In this document: positions 1 through 5,070 of the stretch, piece by piece | Position numbering within the stretch: position 1 is the first letter of the stretch | Layout: every line of letters begins with the position of its first letter | NCBI GenBank assembly: GCA_021793635.1 | Contig: JAJYSI010000285.1 | Location: forward strand, 1 to 5,070 | Direction of reading: 5' to 3' | Length of the DNA: 5,070 nucleotides | DNA from: Bacteroidota bacterium | GTDB taxonomy: Bacteria; Bacteroidota; Ignavibacteria; Ignavibacteriales; Ignavibacteriaceae | The notes under the pieces: model-generated | What the model saw: only the letters and a program-made list of their open reading frames with translations | Database searches by the model: none | Told to the model about the DNA's origin: nothing | Program-made: the position numbers and the translations under genes

Positions 1-64
1 TTTCTATTTAATTATCCAATTATCGTTCCAGAGGAATTTCTTAAAAAAATAACGTTTATTTGGA

Positions 65-97
65 TAGAGGTCGCCTCTAAATGAGATTTTAACTCAT
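65..97 (+). repeat. Two adjacent small hairpins
   Basis: Positions 65-79 form a perfect 6-bp stem with a three-base loop (TAGAGG, TCG, CCTCTA). One base later, 81-97 form a 5-bp stem (ATGAG / CTCAT) with a seven-base loop. Neither is followed by a T-run, so they do not look like a standard intrinsic terminator. They could be the end of an upstream transcript, part of a structured RNA, or chance. Confidence 0.3.
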
Positions 98-160
98 AAT
101 AGGAATAGTGGAGAACTGGGGTGTAGACAGGCGGAGTTTGGAAGCAAATAAGATGATAGC

Positions 161-190
161 GATTTGATTCTATCAAATTAATGTTAATTT
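161..190. promoter_or_regulatory. Overlapping operator-like dyads
   Basis: ATTTGAT, TCT, ATCAAAT (162-178) is a perfect 7-bp inverted repeat with a 3-bp centre, and a G-T pair extends it to 161/179. It overlaps a second perfect dyad, AAATTAA, TG, TTAATTT (175-190), with 7-bp arms. The first contains TTGAT and ATCAA half-sites like those of FNR/CRP boxes, but with a 3-bp rather than the usual 4-bp spacer, so it is not a proper FNR box. The pair lies about 120-150 bp upstream of the putative promoter. It could be a regulator site or an RNA hairpin; AT-rich chance is a real alternative. Confidence 0.25.
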
Positions 191-309
191 ATACAATCAT
201 TCGCCGGTAAAAGCATTTTGTTCACCGATTTGTGGTTTTTTAAAATGATTTTGGGAAATATGTTTACTAATGAGAATAATTAATGAAAATATATAGTATT
301 TTAACTATT

Positions 310-338
310 TTGACACCAATATATTTTACCTTATTCAT
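310..338 (+). promoter_or_regulatory. Possible sigma-70 type promoter of the exporter operon
   Basis: A perfect -35 hexamer TTGACA lies at 310-315, followed after 16 bp by a poor -10 match, TATTCA (332-337). Transcription would begin near 344-346, leaving a leader of about 20 nt before the adaptor ATG at 365. The consensus -35 and its placement are the support. The weak -10 box is the doubt, and no Bacteroidota-type TAnnTTTG box is seen in its place. It would drive all four genes. Confidence 0.35.
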
Positions 339-364
339 TCTTTTCTTAATCAAAATTAAATTTT

Positions 365-1561
365 ATGGAAACAAAAAACTCAGATCTATCTTCGTTAAAA
401 ATCAATCGTACCGAAAAACAAACACCTTACGGCGCTAATAACAAATTGTTTAAACTGGTCGCGATTATTTCTCTAATCGCAATTCTAATTATTGCAGGGT
501 ACTTAATTTTAAGTCCATTATTAAAGTCGCGTGTAGAAGTAAAGCTTACCGAAGCTGTGCTCCAATCGCCTTCATTATCAATTACGGAATTAATTGCAAG
601 CGGTTATGTGGTTGCTCAGAGAAAAGCAGCAGTAGCTTCAAAAGGAACCGGCAGATTAGTTTACCTCGGCGTTGTTGAAGGAGATAAAGTAAAAAAAGGA
701 GAAATAATTGCAAGACTTGAAGATAGTGATGTTAAAGCACAGCTTGAAGCCGCAGAGGCGAATTTAGAATTAAGTAAATCCGGCTTAAAGAATGCGGAAG
801 ATACATACAAACGTGAAAAAGCATTATTTAAATCCGGTTCTGCATCGCAAGCGGATCTTGATGCATCGGAAGCAAATTATAAGCAAGTTCTTGCTTCGAT
901 AGACGTCTCCAAAGCTAATGTAAATGCTGCAAAGGTAGCTGTCGAATATACTATTATCCGAGCGCCGTTTGATGGAACTGTACTTACAAAGGATGCCGAT
1001 GTAGGCGAAATAGTCGCCCCGTTCGGAGCAAGCATAAATTCAAAAGGGGCGGTAGTTACTATTGCCGATATGAGGTCGCTTCAAGTTGAAGCCGATGTTT
1101 CAGAATCAAACATCGAAAAAATTTCTCCTAATCAAAATTGTGAGATTGTACTTGATGCTTATCCTGATTACAACTATCCCGGTTACGTGTCAAAAATTGT
1201 TCCTACGGCTGATCGAACAAAGGCGACCGTTATGGTAAAAGTTGCCTTTAAGAAATATGACAGCCGCGTCCTCCCGGAGATGAGCGCAAAAGTAATGTTC
1301 TTAACAAAATCGAATAAACAAAATAGTGCGAATCAAAAACCGGTTTTAACAATTCCTCAAACCGCAGTCGTAAATCGAAACGGAAAGCAGGTTGTTTTCA
1401 TGGTTAAAAATGACAAAACTATCGAAATACCTGTGATTATTGGTACCCAGTTAGGAGATAATGTAGAAATTAAATCTGGGTTAGTAAATGGAGATATGAT
1501 TGTCGAAACGGTAACCGATAAAATTAAAAATGGTACGAAAGTAAATGTGAAAGAACGATAA
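365..1561 (+). CDS. MacA/HlyD-family periplasmic adaptor (membrane fusion protein)
   Basis: This is the periplasmic adaptor of a tripartite ABC exporter (398 aa). It would link the inner-membrane permeases to an outer-membrane channel. A basic/polar N-tail of about 29 residues precedes a single TM anchor (30-50); there is no lipobox. The lipoyl-like domain is split into residues 85-120 (G-V-V-E-G-D-K-V-K-K-G) and 193-235 (RAPFDG at 199-204, then G-x-V-V). Between them lies a short helical hairpin, about 121-192. Its tip has R150, L154 and S161, exactly the RxxxLxxxxxxS spacing used for TolC docking. A beta-barrel (about 238-315) and a membrane-proximal domain (about 326-396) follow. The size is usual for MacA/YknX/DevB proteins. 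The ATG is the only reasonable start: an in-frame TAA lies at 347-349, and no Shine-Dalgarno is visible. Being first in the operon with ATPase and permeases supports ABC rather than RND partnership. Substrate unknown. The symbol macA is avoided because the permeases are not MacB-like fusions. Confidence 0.93.
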   Translation: METKNSDLSSLKINRTEKQTPYGANNKLFKLVAIISLIAILIIAGYLILSPLLKSRVEVKLTEAVLQSPSLSITELIASGYVVAQRKAAVASKGTGRLVYLGVVEGDKVKKGEIIARLEDSDVKAQLEAAEANLELSKSGLKNAEDTYKREKALFKSGSASQADLDASEANYKQVLASIDVSKANVNAAKVAVEYTIIRAPFDGTVLTKDADVGEIVAPFGASINSKGAVVTIADMRSLQVEADVSESNIEKISPNQNCEIVLDAYPDYNYPGYVSKIVPTADRTKATVMVKVAFKKYDSRVLPEMSAKVMFLTKSNKQNSANQKPVLTIPQTAVVNRNGKQVVFMVKNDKTIEIPVIIGTQLGDNVEIKSGLVNGDMIVETVTDKIKNGTKVNVKER

Positions 1562-1576
1562 ATGAAATTGTTGGAT

Positions 1577-1592
1577 GGACATTAAATTGTCC
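1577..1592 (+). repeat. Small intercistronic hairpin
   Basis: GGACA and TGTCC form a 5-bp stem with a six-base loop in the 69-bp gap between the adaptor and ATPase genes. No T-run follows, so it should not stop transcription. It might stabilise or process the mRNA, or be chance. Confidence 0.25.
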
Positions 1593-1621
1593 TTGAAACC
1601 ATAAATGTTTAAAAAAATATC

Positions 1622-1625
1622 GGAG
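1622..1625 (+). promoter_or_regulatory. Shine-Dalgarno of the ATPase gene
   Basis: GGAG ends five bases before the ATG at 1631. It fixes this start, which also places the beta-strand and A-loop Tyr14 at the expected distance from the N-terminus for a LolD/MacB-type ATPase. Confidence 0.75.
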
Positions 1626-1630
1626 TTACA

Positions 1631-2314
1631 ATGGCAGATATAATTCAAGTGAAAAATGTTTCTAAATCGTACTGGCGGGACAGTATTGAAACTTCAGTGC
1701 TTCATGATATCTCTTTGGATATTAAGGAAGGGGAATTCATGGCTCTGATGGGACCATCTGGCTCCGGTAAAACAACCTTGCTGAATTTAATTTCCGGGAT
1801 TGATAAGCCTACCAGAGGAGAAATTATTATTAACGGCACAGATATATCCAGGCTAAACGAATCGTCTCTTGCAAAATGGCGTTCTAATAATATTGGATTT
1901 GTGTTTCAGTTTTATAATTTGATTCCGGTACTCACTGCCTTTGAAAATGTTGAACTACCAATTCTTTTAACAAAACTTTCCAAAGCCGAAAGAAAACAAC
2001 ATGTCGAAACAGCCCTTAATATCGTGGGACTGAATGATAGGATGGATCATTATCCAAAACAACTTTCAGGCGGGCAGGAACAACGCGTTGCTATAGCAAG
2101 AGCTATTGTTACCGATCCAGTCATTCTTGTAGCAGATGAACCCACCGGCGATCTTGATAGAAACTCTGCTGGGGAAATTTTAATTTTAATGGAACGCTTA
2201 AACAAAGAGTTTAATAAAACTATTCTTATGGTAACGCACGATCCTCACGCTGCTTCAAAAGCACATGTGATTCGTCATCTTGAAAAAGGAGATTTAATTC
2301 AGGAGACAGTATGA
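1631..2314 (+). CDS. ABC exporter ATPase, LolD/MacB/DevA/YknY type
   Basis: This is the nucleotide-binding subunit (227 aa), a cytoplasmic protein expected to dimerise below the two permeases encoded next and to power export by ATP hydrolysis. All motifs are intact: A-loop Tyr14, Walker A GPSGSGKTT (41-49), Q-loop Gln93 in VFQFYNLIP, signature LSGGQ (145-149), Walker B VILVADE with catalytic Glu170, D-loop GDLD (173-176) and the H-loop His203 in VTHD. ENVELP after the Q-loop and the length are typical of the LolD/MacB (type VII, mechanotransmission) branch. Unlike E. coli MacB, the domain is a separate polypeptide, as in DevA and YknY. Its stop overlaps the next gene's start by 4 bp (ATGA, 2311-2314), which suggests translational coupling. 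LolD itself is a possible alternative name. The adaptor upstream and the permease type argue for an exporter rather than lipoprotein release. Confidence 0.95.
   Translation: MADIIQVKNVSKSYWRDSIETSVLHDISLDIKEGEFMALMGPSGSGKTTLLNLISGIDKPTRGEIIINGTDISRLNESSLAKWRSNNIGFVFQFYNLIPVLTAFENVELPILLTKLSKAERKQHVETALNIVGLNDRMDHYPKQLSGGQEQRVAIARAIVTDPVILVADEPTGDLDRNSAGEILILMERLNKEFNKTILMVTHDPHAASKAHVIRHLEKGDLIQETV
2301..2305 (+). promoter_or_regulatory. Shine-Dalgarno of the first permease gene
   Basis: AGGAG lies inside the end of the ATPase coding region, five bases before the overlapping ATG at 2311. It supports both this start and coupled translation of ATPase and permease. Confidence 0.75.
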
Positions 2315-3471
2315 AAATCTTGAAATTAATATTTAAGAATTCCTTTCGGCATAAGTTGAGAACCGCCTTAACAATCTTCGGAATAGCGATTGCCGTAATT
2401 GCATTCGGATTGTTAAGAACGGTTGTAACAGCATGGTACTCAAGTGTAAAAGCGGCGTCAGCTAATCGTTTGATAGTTCGTCAATCAGTTTCATTTATTT
2501 TTCCGCTTCCATACTCATACCGTGAAAAGATAGCTCAAGTACCGGGTGTTAAAGAAGTCACTTTTGCAAATTGGTTTGGAGGGACGTATATAGATAAAAA
2601 TAATTTCTTTGCACGGCTCGCCGTCGATGCCGATACTTATTTTGATGTTTATAATGAATTTGTCCTTCCAAAAGATCAACTTGATACTTTTAAGAAAGAA
2701 AGGAATTCTTGTGTTATCGGTGCGGATATAGCAAAAAAATATCATCTAAAACTTGGCGATGTAATGACACTCGACGGTGATATTTATCCGGGCAGATGGG
2801 AATTTGTAGTACGCGGAATTTATCAACCAAAGTTTAAATCTACCGATGCGATGCAAATGCTTTTTCATTGGAGTTATCTTGATGAAACAATGAAACAAGA
2901 GATGCCTGGTAGGGCAGGGGATGTTGGTTGGTTTGTTGTTTTAATAAATGATCCGGCACAATCTGCAAGCATATCAAATCAGATAGATGGTATTTTCAAT
3001 AATTCTACTGCAGAAACAAAAACTGAAACCGAAGCTGCGTTTCAACAAGGATTCATTCAATCCTCAAGTGCAATTATTACCTCTATGAATTTTATTTCTT
3101 TCGTAATAATCGGAATAATAATGTTAGTACTTGGGAACACAATGATAATGTCCGCCCGCGAAAGAACACGTGAATATGCCGTACTTAAAACATTGGGTTT
3201 TAGTGGGAAACATTTAGCCGGAATAATTCTTGGTGAGTCTCTTTTAATTTCATTTCTTGGCGGAGGCATTGGCCTTCTGTTGACCTTTCCCATAGTGAGC
3301 GGTTTTAGCCAATTCATACCTAAAGGAATATTTCCGGTATTTGAAATTGAACCAATTACAATAATTTTCTCTTGCGGTTCAGCTCTTCTTATTGGAATTG
3401 TAGCCGCGCTATTTCCTATTCAAAGAGCTTTGACAACTAAGATAGTCGATGGAATCAGATTCTCAGGATAA
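2311..3471 (+). CDS. MacB_PCD/FtsX-type ABC permease, first of two
   Basis: This inner-membrane permease (386 aa) has the four-TM MacB/FtsX layout. TM1 is about 17-40, followed by a periplasmic core domain of roughly 215 residues (about 41-255), then TM2 (257-280), TM3 (303-330) and TM4 (347-370). The short cytoplasmic stretch RTREYAVLKTLGFS (285-298), between TM2 and TM3, is the usual coupling segment that meets the ATPase. The periplasmic domain has distinctive stretches: NWFGGTYID (87-95), IYPGRWEFVVRGIY (158-171), FHWSYLDE (185-192) and TETEAAFQQGF (238-248). I recall such stretches from permeases that occur paired with a second permease in similar four-gene cassettes. The length matches DevC/YknZ rather than full MacB, which has a fused ATPase. 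It probably pairs with the product of 3543-4712. The overlap with the ATPase gene favours a fixed complex. Substrate unknown. Confidence 0.92.
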   Translation: MKILKLIFKNSFRHKLRTALTIFGIAIAVIAFGLLRTVVTAWYSSVKAASANRLIVRQSVSFIFPLPYSYREKIAQVPGVKEVTFANWFGGTYIDKNNFFARLAVDADTYFDVYNEFVLPKDQLDTFKKERNSCVIGADIAKKYHLKLGDVMTLDGDIYPGRWEFVVRGIYQPKFKSTDAMQMLFHWSYLDETMKQEMPGRAGDVGWFVVLINDPAQSASISNQIDGIFNNSTAETKTETEAAFQQGFIQSSSAIITSMNFISFVIIGIIMLVLGNTMIMSARERTREYAVLKTLGFSGKHLAGIILGESLLISFLGGGIGLLLTFPIVSGFSQFIPKGIFPVFEIEPITIIFSCGSALLIGIVAALFPIQRALTTKIVDGIRFSG

Positions 3472-3530
3472 AAAGATTTTGAAGCATGTATTGATAATGA
3501 TGATAAAAATTTTCAAACAATATTCTGTCT

Positions 3531-3535
3531 AAGGA
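3531..3535 (+). promoter_or_regulatory. Shine-Dalgarno of the second permease gene
   Basis: AAGGA lies seven bases before the ATG at 3543. The 71-bp gap before it has no T-run terminator or clear promoter, so the gene is probably still part of the same transcript. Confidence 0.65.
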
Positions 3536-3542
3536 TTTTAAT

Positions 3543-4712
3543 ATGAAAATACCGTTGAAATATATTTTGCGCAATTTCATGGCAAGGAAGTTGACAACTT
3601 TTATTACAATAGCCGGTATTGCGCTAGTTGTTTTTGTCTTTACGGCTGTATTAATGATGGCATTCGGAATACAAAAAACTTTAGTGTCTACAGGTTCTGC
3701 CGATAATGTGATGATAACAAGGAAAGCTGCGAATGCAGAAATCTCCAGCATTATTGGCCCGGACATTCAAAACGTAATCCGAACCCTGCCTCATATCGCA
3801 AAGGAACCGGACGGTAATTTAGTCATATCAAACGAGCCGGTTGTAATTGTTAACCTTGAGAAACAAGGCGGAGGAGTTAGCAATATTACGGTAAGAGGAG
3901 TTTCACCGGAGATAAATCAATTGAGACCGCAGGTAAAAATTATCCAGGGAAGAATGTTTACCTGGGGACTCCGGGAATTAATTGTCGGGGATGCAATTGC
4001 AAAGAGATTTCCGGGTGCACACTTAGGAAGCTATATAAAGTTTGCTGGAGGTAATTGGAAAATAGTCGGAATATTTACAACAAACGGAAGCGGCTTTGAT
4101 TCTGAAATTTGGGGCGATGCTCTCCAGCTTCTAAGCGCATTTAACCGCGGTAGCACAGTTTCTACGGTAACGCTTAAATTAGATGACCCGGAAAATTATG
4201 ATGCTTTTAAGAAAGCATTTAATTCGGATTTACGTCTTCAAGAGTACGAACCTATAATTGAACAAAAGTATTTTGCACAGCAATCCGAAATGTTGTCAAC
4301 GTTTATTCGAGTTTTGGGAATATTTATCACCATTATTTTTAGCCTTGGTGCTACTATCGGAGCGACTATAACGATGTATTCGGCTGTCGCTAACAGGACA
4401 GTAGAAATAGGAACACTCAGATCTCTCGGGTTCAATCGAATTAGTATTCTTTCCGCTTTTTTGCTCGAATCGCTCCTCATAACATTAGTTGGCGGAGCAA
4501 TAGGAATATTCTTGGCGTCATTCCTCCAATTTTTTTCGATCTCAACATTAAACTTTAGCTCATTTTCTGAACTAGCTTTCTCCTTTGCATTATCTCCGGC
4601 GATAATAGTTTCATCACTTGTCTTTGCAATAATTATGGGATTTGTCGGAGGATTCCTGCCTTCGGTGCGTGCTGCAAGAATGAACATTGTTACCGCATTA
4701 AGAGCAGGTTAA
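3543..4712 (+). CDS. MacB_PCD/FtsX-type ABC permease, second of two
   Basis: This is a second inner-membrane permease (389 aa) with the same plan as the first. TM1 is about 18-42, the periplasmic domain about 43-250, TM2 251-278, TM3 303-330 and TM4 351-374. The coupling segment RTVEIGTLRSLGFNRISIL (285-303) is close to the family consensus R-x-x-E-I-G-x-L-R-x-L-G. The periplasmic domain differs strongly from that of its neighbour. It carries SADNVMITRKAA (52-63), VRGVSP (117-122), a REL-IVGDAIAKR region (144-155) and a GSGFDSEIWGD motif (182-192). The two are therefore diverged partners rather than a recent duplication, and a heterodimeric permease is the simplest reading. ATG with AAGGA seven bases upstream sets the start. 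It is the last gene of the operon and no outer-membrane factor follows. Transport by ABC-coupled conformational pulling is inferred from the family; substrate unknown. Confidence 0.92.
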   Translation: MKIPLKYILRNFMARKLTTFITIAGIALVVFVFTAVLMMAFGIQKTLVSTGSADNVMITRKAANAEISSIIGPDIQNVIRTLPHIAKEPDGNLVISNEPVVIVNLEKQGGGVSNITVRGVSPEINQLRPQVKIIQGRMFTWGLRELIVGDAIAKRFPGAHLGSYIKFAGGNWKIVGIFTTNGSGFDSEIWGDALQLLSAFNRGSTVSTVTLKLDDPENYDAFKKAFNSDLRLQEYEPIIEQKYFAQQSEMLSTFIRVLGIFITIIFSLGATIGATITMYSAVANRTVEIGTLRSLGFNRISILSAFLLESLLITLVGGAIGIFLASFLQFFSISTLNFSSFSELAFSFALSPAIIVSSLVFAIIMGFVGGFLPSVRAARMNIVTALRAG

Positions 4713-4767
4713 ATTGAATTTGTTCTTTGTTAATTAAAATTAAAAAGTTTTGCAGGGCCGTACCGAA

Positions 4768-4795
4768 ATAATTTCTATTGTTGATTATCTTTTTT
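4768..4795 (+). terminator. Weak candidate terminator of the operon
   Basis: ATAATT (4768-4773) can pair with GATTAT (4783-4788), including one T-G pair, with a nine-base loop. One C and then six T (4790-4795) follow. The T-run and the position about 55 bp after the last stop fit an intrinsic terminator. The stem has no G-C pair and would be unstable, so this is only a candidate. Confidence 0.25.
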
Positions 4796-4811
4796 ATTTT
4801 ATTTATCTTAA

Positions 4812-4826
4812 TAAAAGTTACTTTTA
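4812..4826. repeat. Short AT-rich inverted repeat
   Basis: TAAAAG, TTA, CTTTTA forms a perfect 6-bp stem with a three-base loop; as DNA it is a 7+1+7 dyad. The sequence AGTTAC occurs here (4816-4821) and again at 4829-4834. Function unknown; chance is likely in DNA of this composition. Confidence 0.2.
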
Positions 4827-4851
4827 ATAGTTACCATTATATGGGGGTTCA

Positions 4852-4880
4852 TTGGTTGTTAAGAATAAAAATATTATTAT
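4852..4880 (+). promoter_or_regulatory. Possible promoter in the 3' flank
   Basis: TTGGTT (4852-4857) and TATTAT (4875-4880) are separated by 17 bp. The -10 matches the sigma-70 consensus at five of six positions, the -35 at only three. A transcript from about 4887 would carry the hairpin pair and C tract in its leader. Chance matches of this quality are common in AT-rich DNA. Confidence 0.18.
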
Positions 4881-4920
4881 TTCCATTTTATCTGCATTCA
4901 TATCTTCCTTTTTGAATAAA

Positions 4921-4947
4921 GAGATATTTTTAGCTATCTCAAATATC
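4921..4947 (+). promoter_or_regulatory. Two mutually exclusive hairpins
   Basis: GAGATA (4921-4926) pairs perfectly with TATCTC (4935-4940), leaving an eight-base loop. GATATTT (4923-4929) pairs perfectly with AAATATC (4941-4947), leaving an 11-base loop. The two 5' arms share four bases, so only one stem can form at a time. The last base of the second stem is the first C of the nine-C run. The layout resembles a simple RNA switch or attenuator, but there is no downstream gene in view to test it against. Confidence 0.28.
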
Positions 4948-4955
4948 CCCCCCCC
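4947..4955. repeat. Nine-C homopolymer tract
   Basis: Nine consecutive C bases stand in otherwise AT-rich intergenic DNA. Tracts of this length are prone to slipped-strand mispairing and are typical of phase-variable sites. They are also typical places for length errors in sequencing. No gene or strong promoter is placed so that a length change has an obvious effect here. Confidence 0.6.
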
Positions 4956-4976
4956 ACATTTCTAACCAATTCCGGA

Positions 4977-4993
4977 TTATCATATTATGATAA
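4977..4993. promoter_or_regulatory. Perfect 17-bp operator-like dyad
   Basis: TTATCATA, T, TATGATAA is an exact inverted repeat with 8-bp arms around one central base. As DNA it looks like a dimeric repressor site; as RNA it would be a 7-bp AT-rich hairpin. It overlaps the ATG at 4987 of a short open frame that runs off the window. No known operator is matched. Confidence 0.28.
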
Positions 4994-5070
4994 ACATTTT
5001 TCTTCATTTCGCATATACTACTTCCAGAATAGATTCTCTGCCGGTTATAAGAATTATACAAAGAATATTT

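Larger units (their letters stand above)
1..364. other. Gene-free 5' flank with small inverted repeats
   Basis: No convincing gene is seen here on either strand. The first 84 bases are open in frame 1 (27 codons, ending TGA at 82-84), too short in such AT-rich DNA to call the end of an upstream gene. A patch at about 105-160 is richer in G than its surroundings and matches nothing I recognise. The stretch carries several short inverted repeats (65-79, 81-97, 161-179, 175-190) and ends with a possible promoter for the exporter operon. It is best read as an intergenic regulatory region; an undetected small RNA cannot be excluded. Confidence 0.6.
4713..5070. other. Gene-free, very AT-rich 3' flank
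   Basis: No convincing gene is seen here. Open stretches run off the right edge on both strands: + from ATG 4987 (28 codons), - to TGA at 5006-5004 (21 codons), and - to TGA at 4941-4939 (43 codons, crossing the C tract). None has a recognisable protein sequence, and they overlap one another. The region does hold a weak terminator candidate, two competing hairpins, a nine-C run and a 17-bp dyad, listed separately. The next gene probably lies outside the window. Confidence 0.6.

Noticed and set aside
1..84. 27-codon open frame running in from the left edge and ending TGA at 82-84, as a possible end of an upstream gene
   Set aside because: Too short to separate from chance in AT-rich DNA, with no recognisable protein motif.
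108..167. 19-codon frame from GTG 108 with AGGA just upstream, as a leader peptide
   Set aside because: The spacing is too tight (3 bases), the start is GTG, and no regulatory codon run or attenuator follows.
205..241. CGGT/ACCG stem followed by a T6 run, as a terminator of an upstream gene
   Set aside because: The stem is only 4 bp, with an internal bulge if extended, and the T-run begins eight bases too late.
271..285. Fur-box-like sequence TGAGAATAATTAATG just upstream of the putative promoter
   Set aside because: It agrees with the 7-1-7 consensus at 10 of 14 positions, mostly A/T, which is easy by chance here; the right half is poor.
4238..4687. 149-codon minus-strand open frame antisense to the second permease
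   Set aside because: It lies wholly opposite a clear membrane protein gene, is composition-driven, and has no recognisable domain or ribosome-binding site.
4942..5070. 43-codon minus-strand open frame crossing the C9 tract (G9 on that strand), as the end of a phase-variable gene
   Set aside because: The residues encoded look like translated AT-rich noise; no motif or family resemblance, and two other frames here are open as well.
5004..5070. 21-codon minus-strand open frame entering from the right edge, as the end of a convergent gene
   Set aside because: Too short to judge and no recognisable motif; needs sequence beyond the window.

Overview
The window holds one four-gene operon on the + strand, about 4.3 kb long, with AT-rich gene-free flanks on both sides. 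It encodes a tripartite ABC exporter of the MacAB / DevBCA / YknXYZ kind. The genes, in order, are a membrane-anchored periplasmic adaptor (365-1561), a LolD/MacB-type ATPase (1631-2314), and two different MacB_PCD/FtsX-type permeases (2311-3471 and 3543-4712). No RNA gene, insertion sequence, CRISPR array or phage-like gene is visible.

The organism is probably a Gram-negative bacterium with low-GC DNA. The adaptor carries a complete RxxxLxxxxxxS tip motif, the known docking site for TolC-type outer-membrane channels, which implies an outer membrane. The coding style (many AAA/ATT/GAA codons, an A/T-rich leader without Shine-Dalgarno before the first gene, clear Shine-Dalgarno sites before the other three) would suit the Bacteroidota/Ignavibacteria side of the FCB group. 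That placement is an inference from style only.

Layout. Positions 1-364 are non-coding, with several small inverted repeats and a possible promoter (TTGACA at 310) just before the adaptor gene. The adaptor and ATPase genes are 69 bp apart. The ATPase and first permease genes overlap by 4 bp (ATGA). The first and second permease genes are 71 bp apart. Positions 4713-5070 are very AT-rich and hold no convincing gene. They contain a weak terminator candidate, a pair of mutually exclusive hairpins running into a nine-C tract, and a perfect 17-bp dyad.

How the parts fit. The ATPase should sit under a heterodimer of the two four-TM permeases. Their large periplasmic domains would contact the adaptor, which reaches an outer-membrane channel encoded elsewhere. 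ATP hydrolysis would drive substrate from the periplasm or outer leaflet outward by the MacB-type mechanism. The substrate cannot be read from the sequence. The most informative points are the two unlike permeases, the intact TolC-docking motif with no channel gene nearby, and the odd structures in the 3' flank. I did not find evidence of a wholly new type of system.
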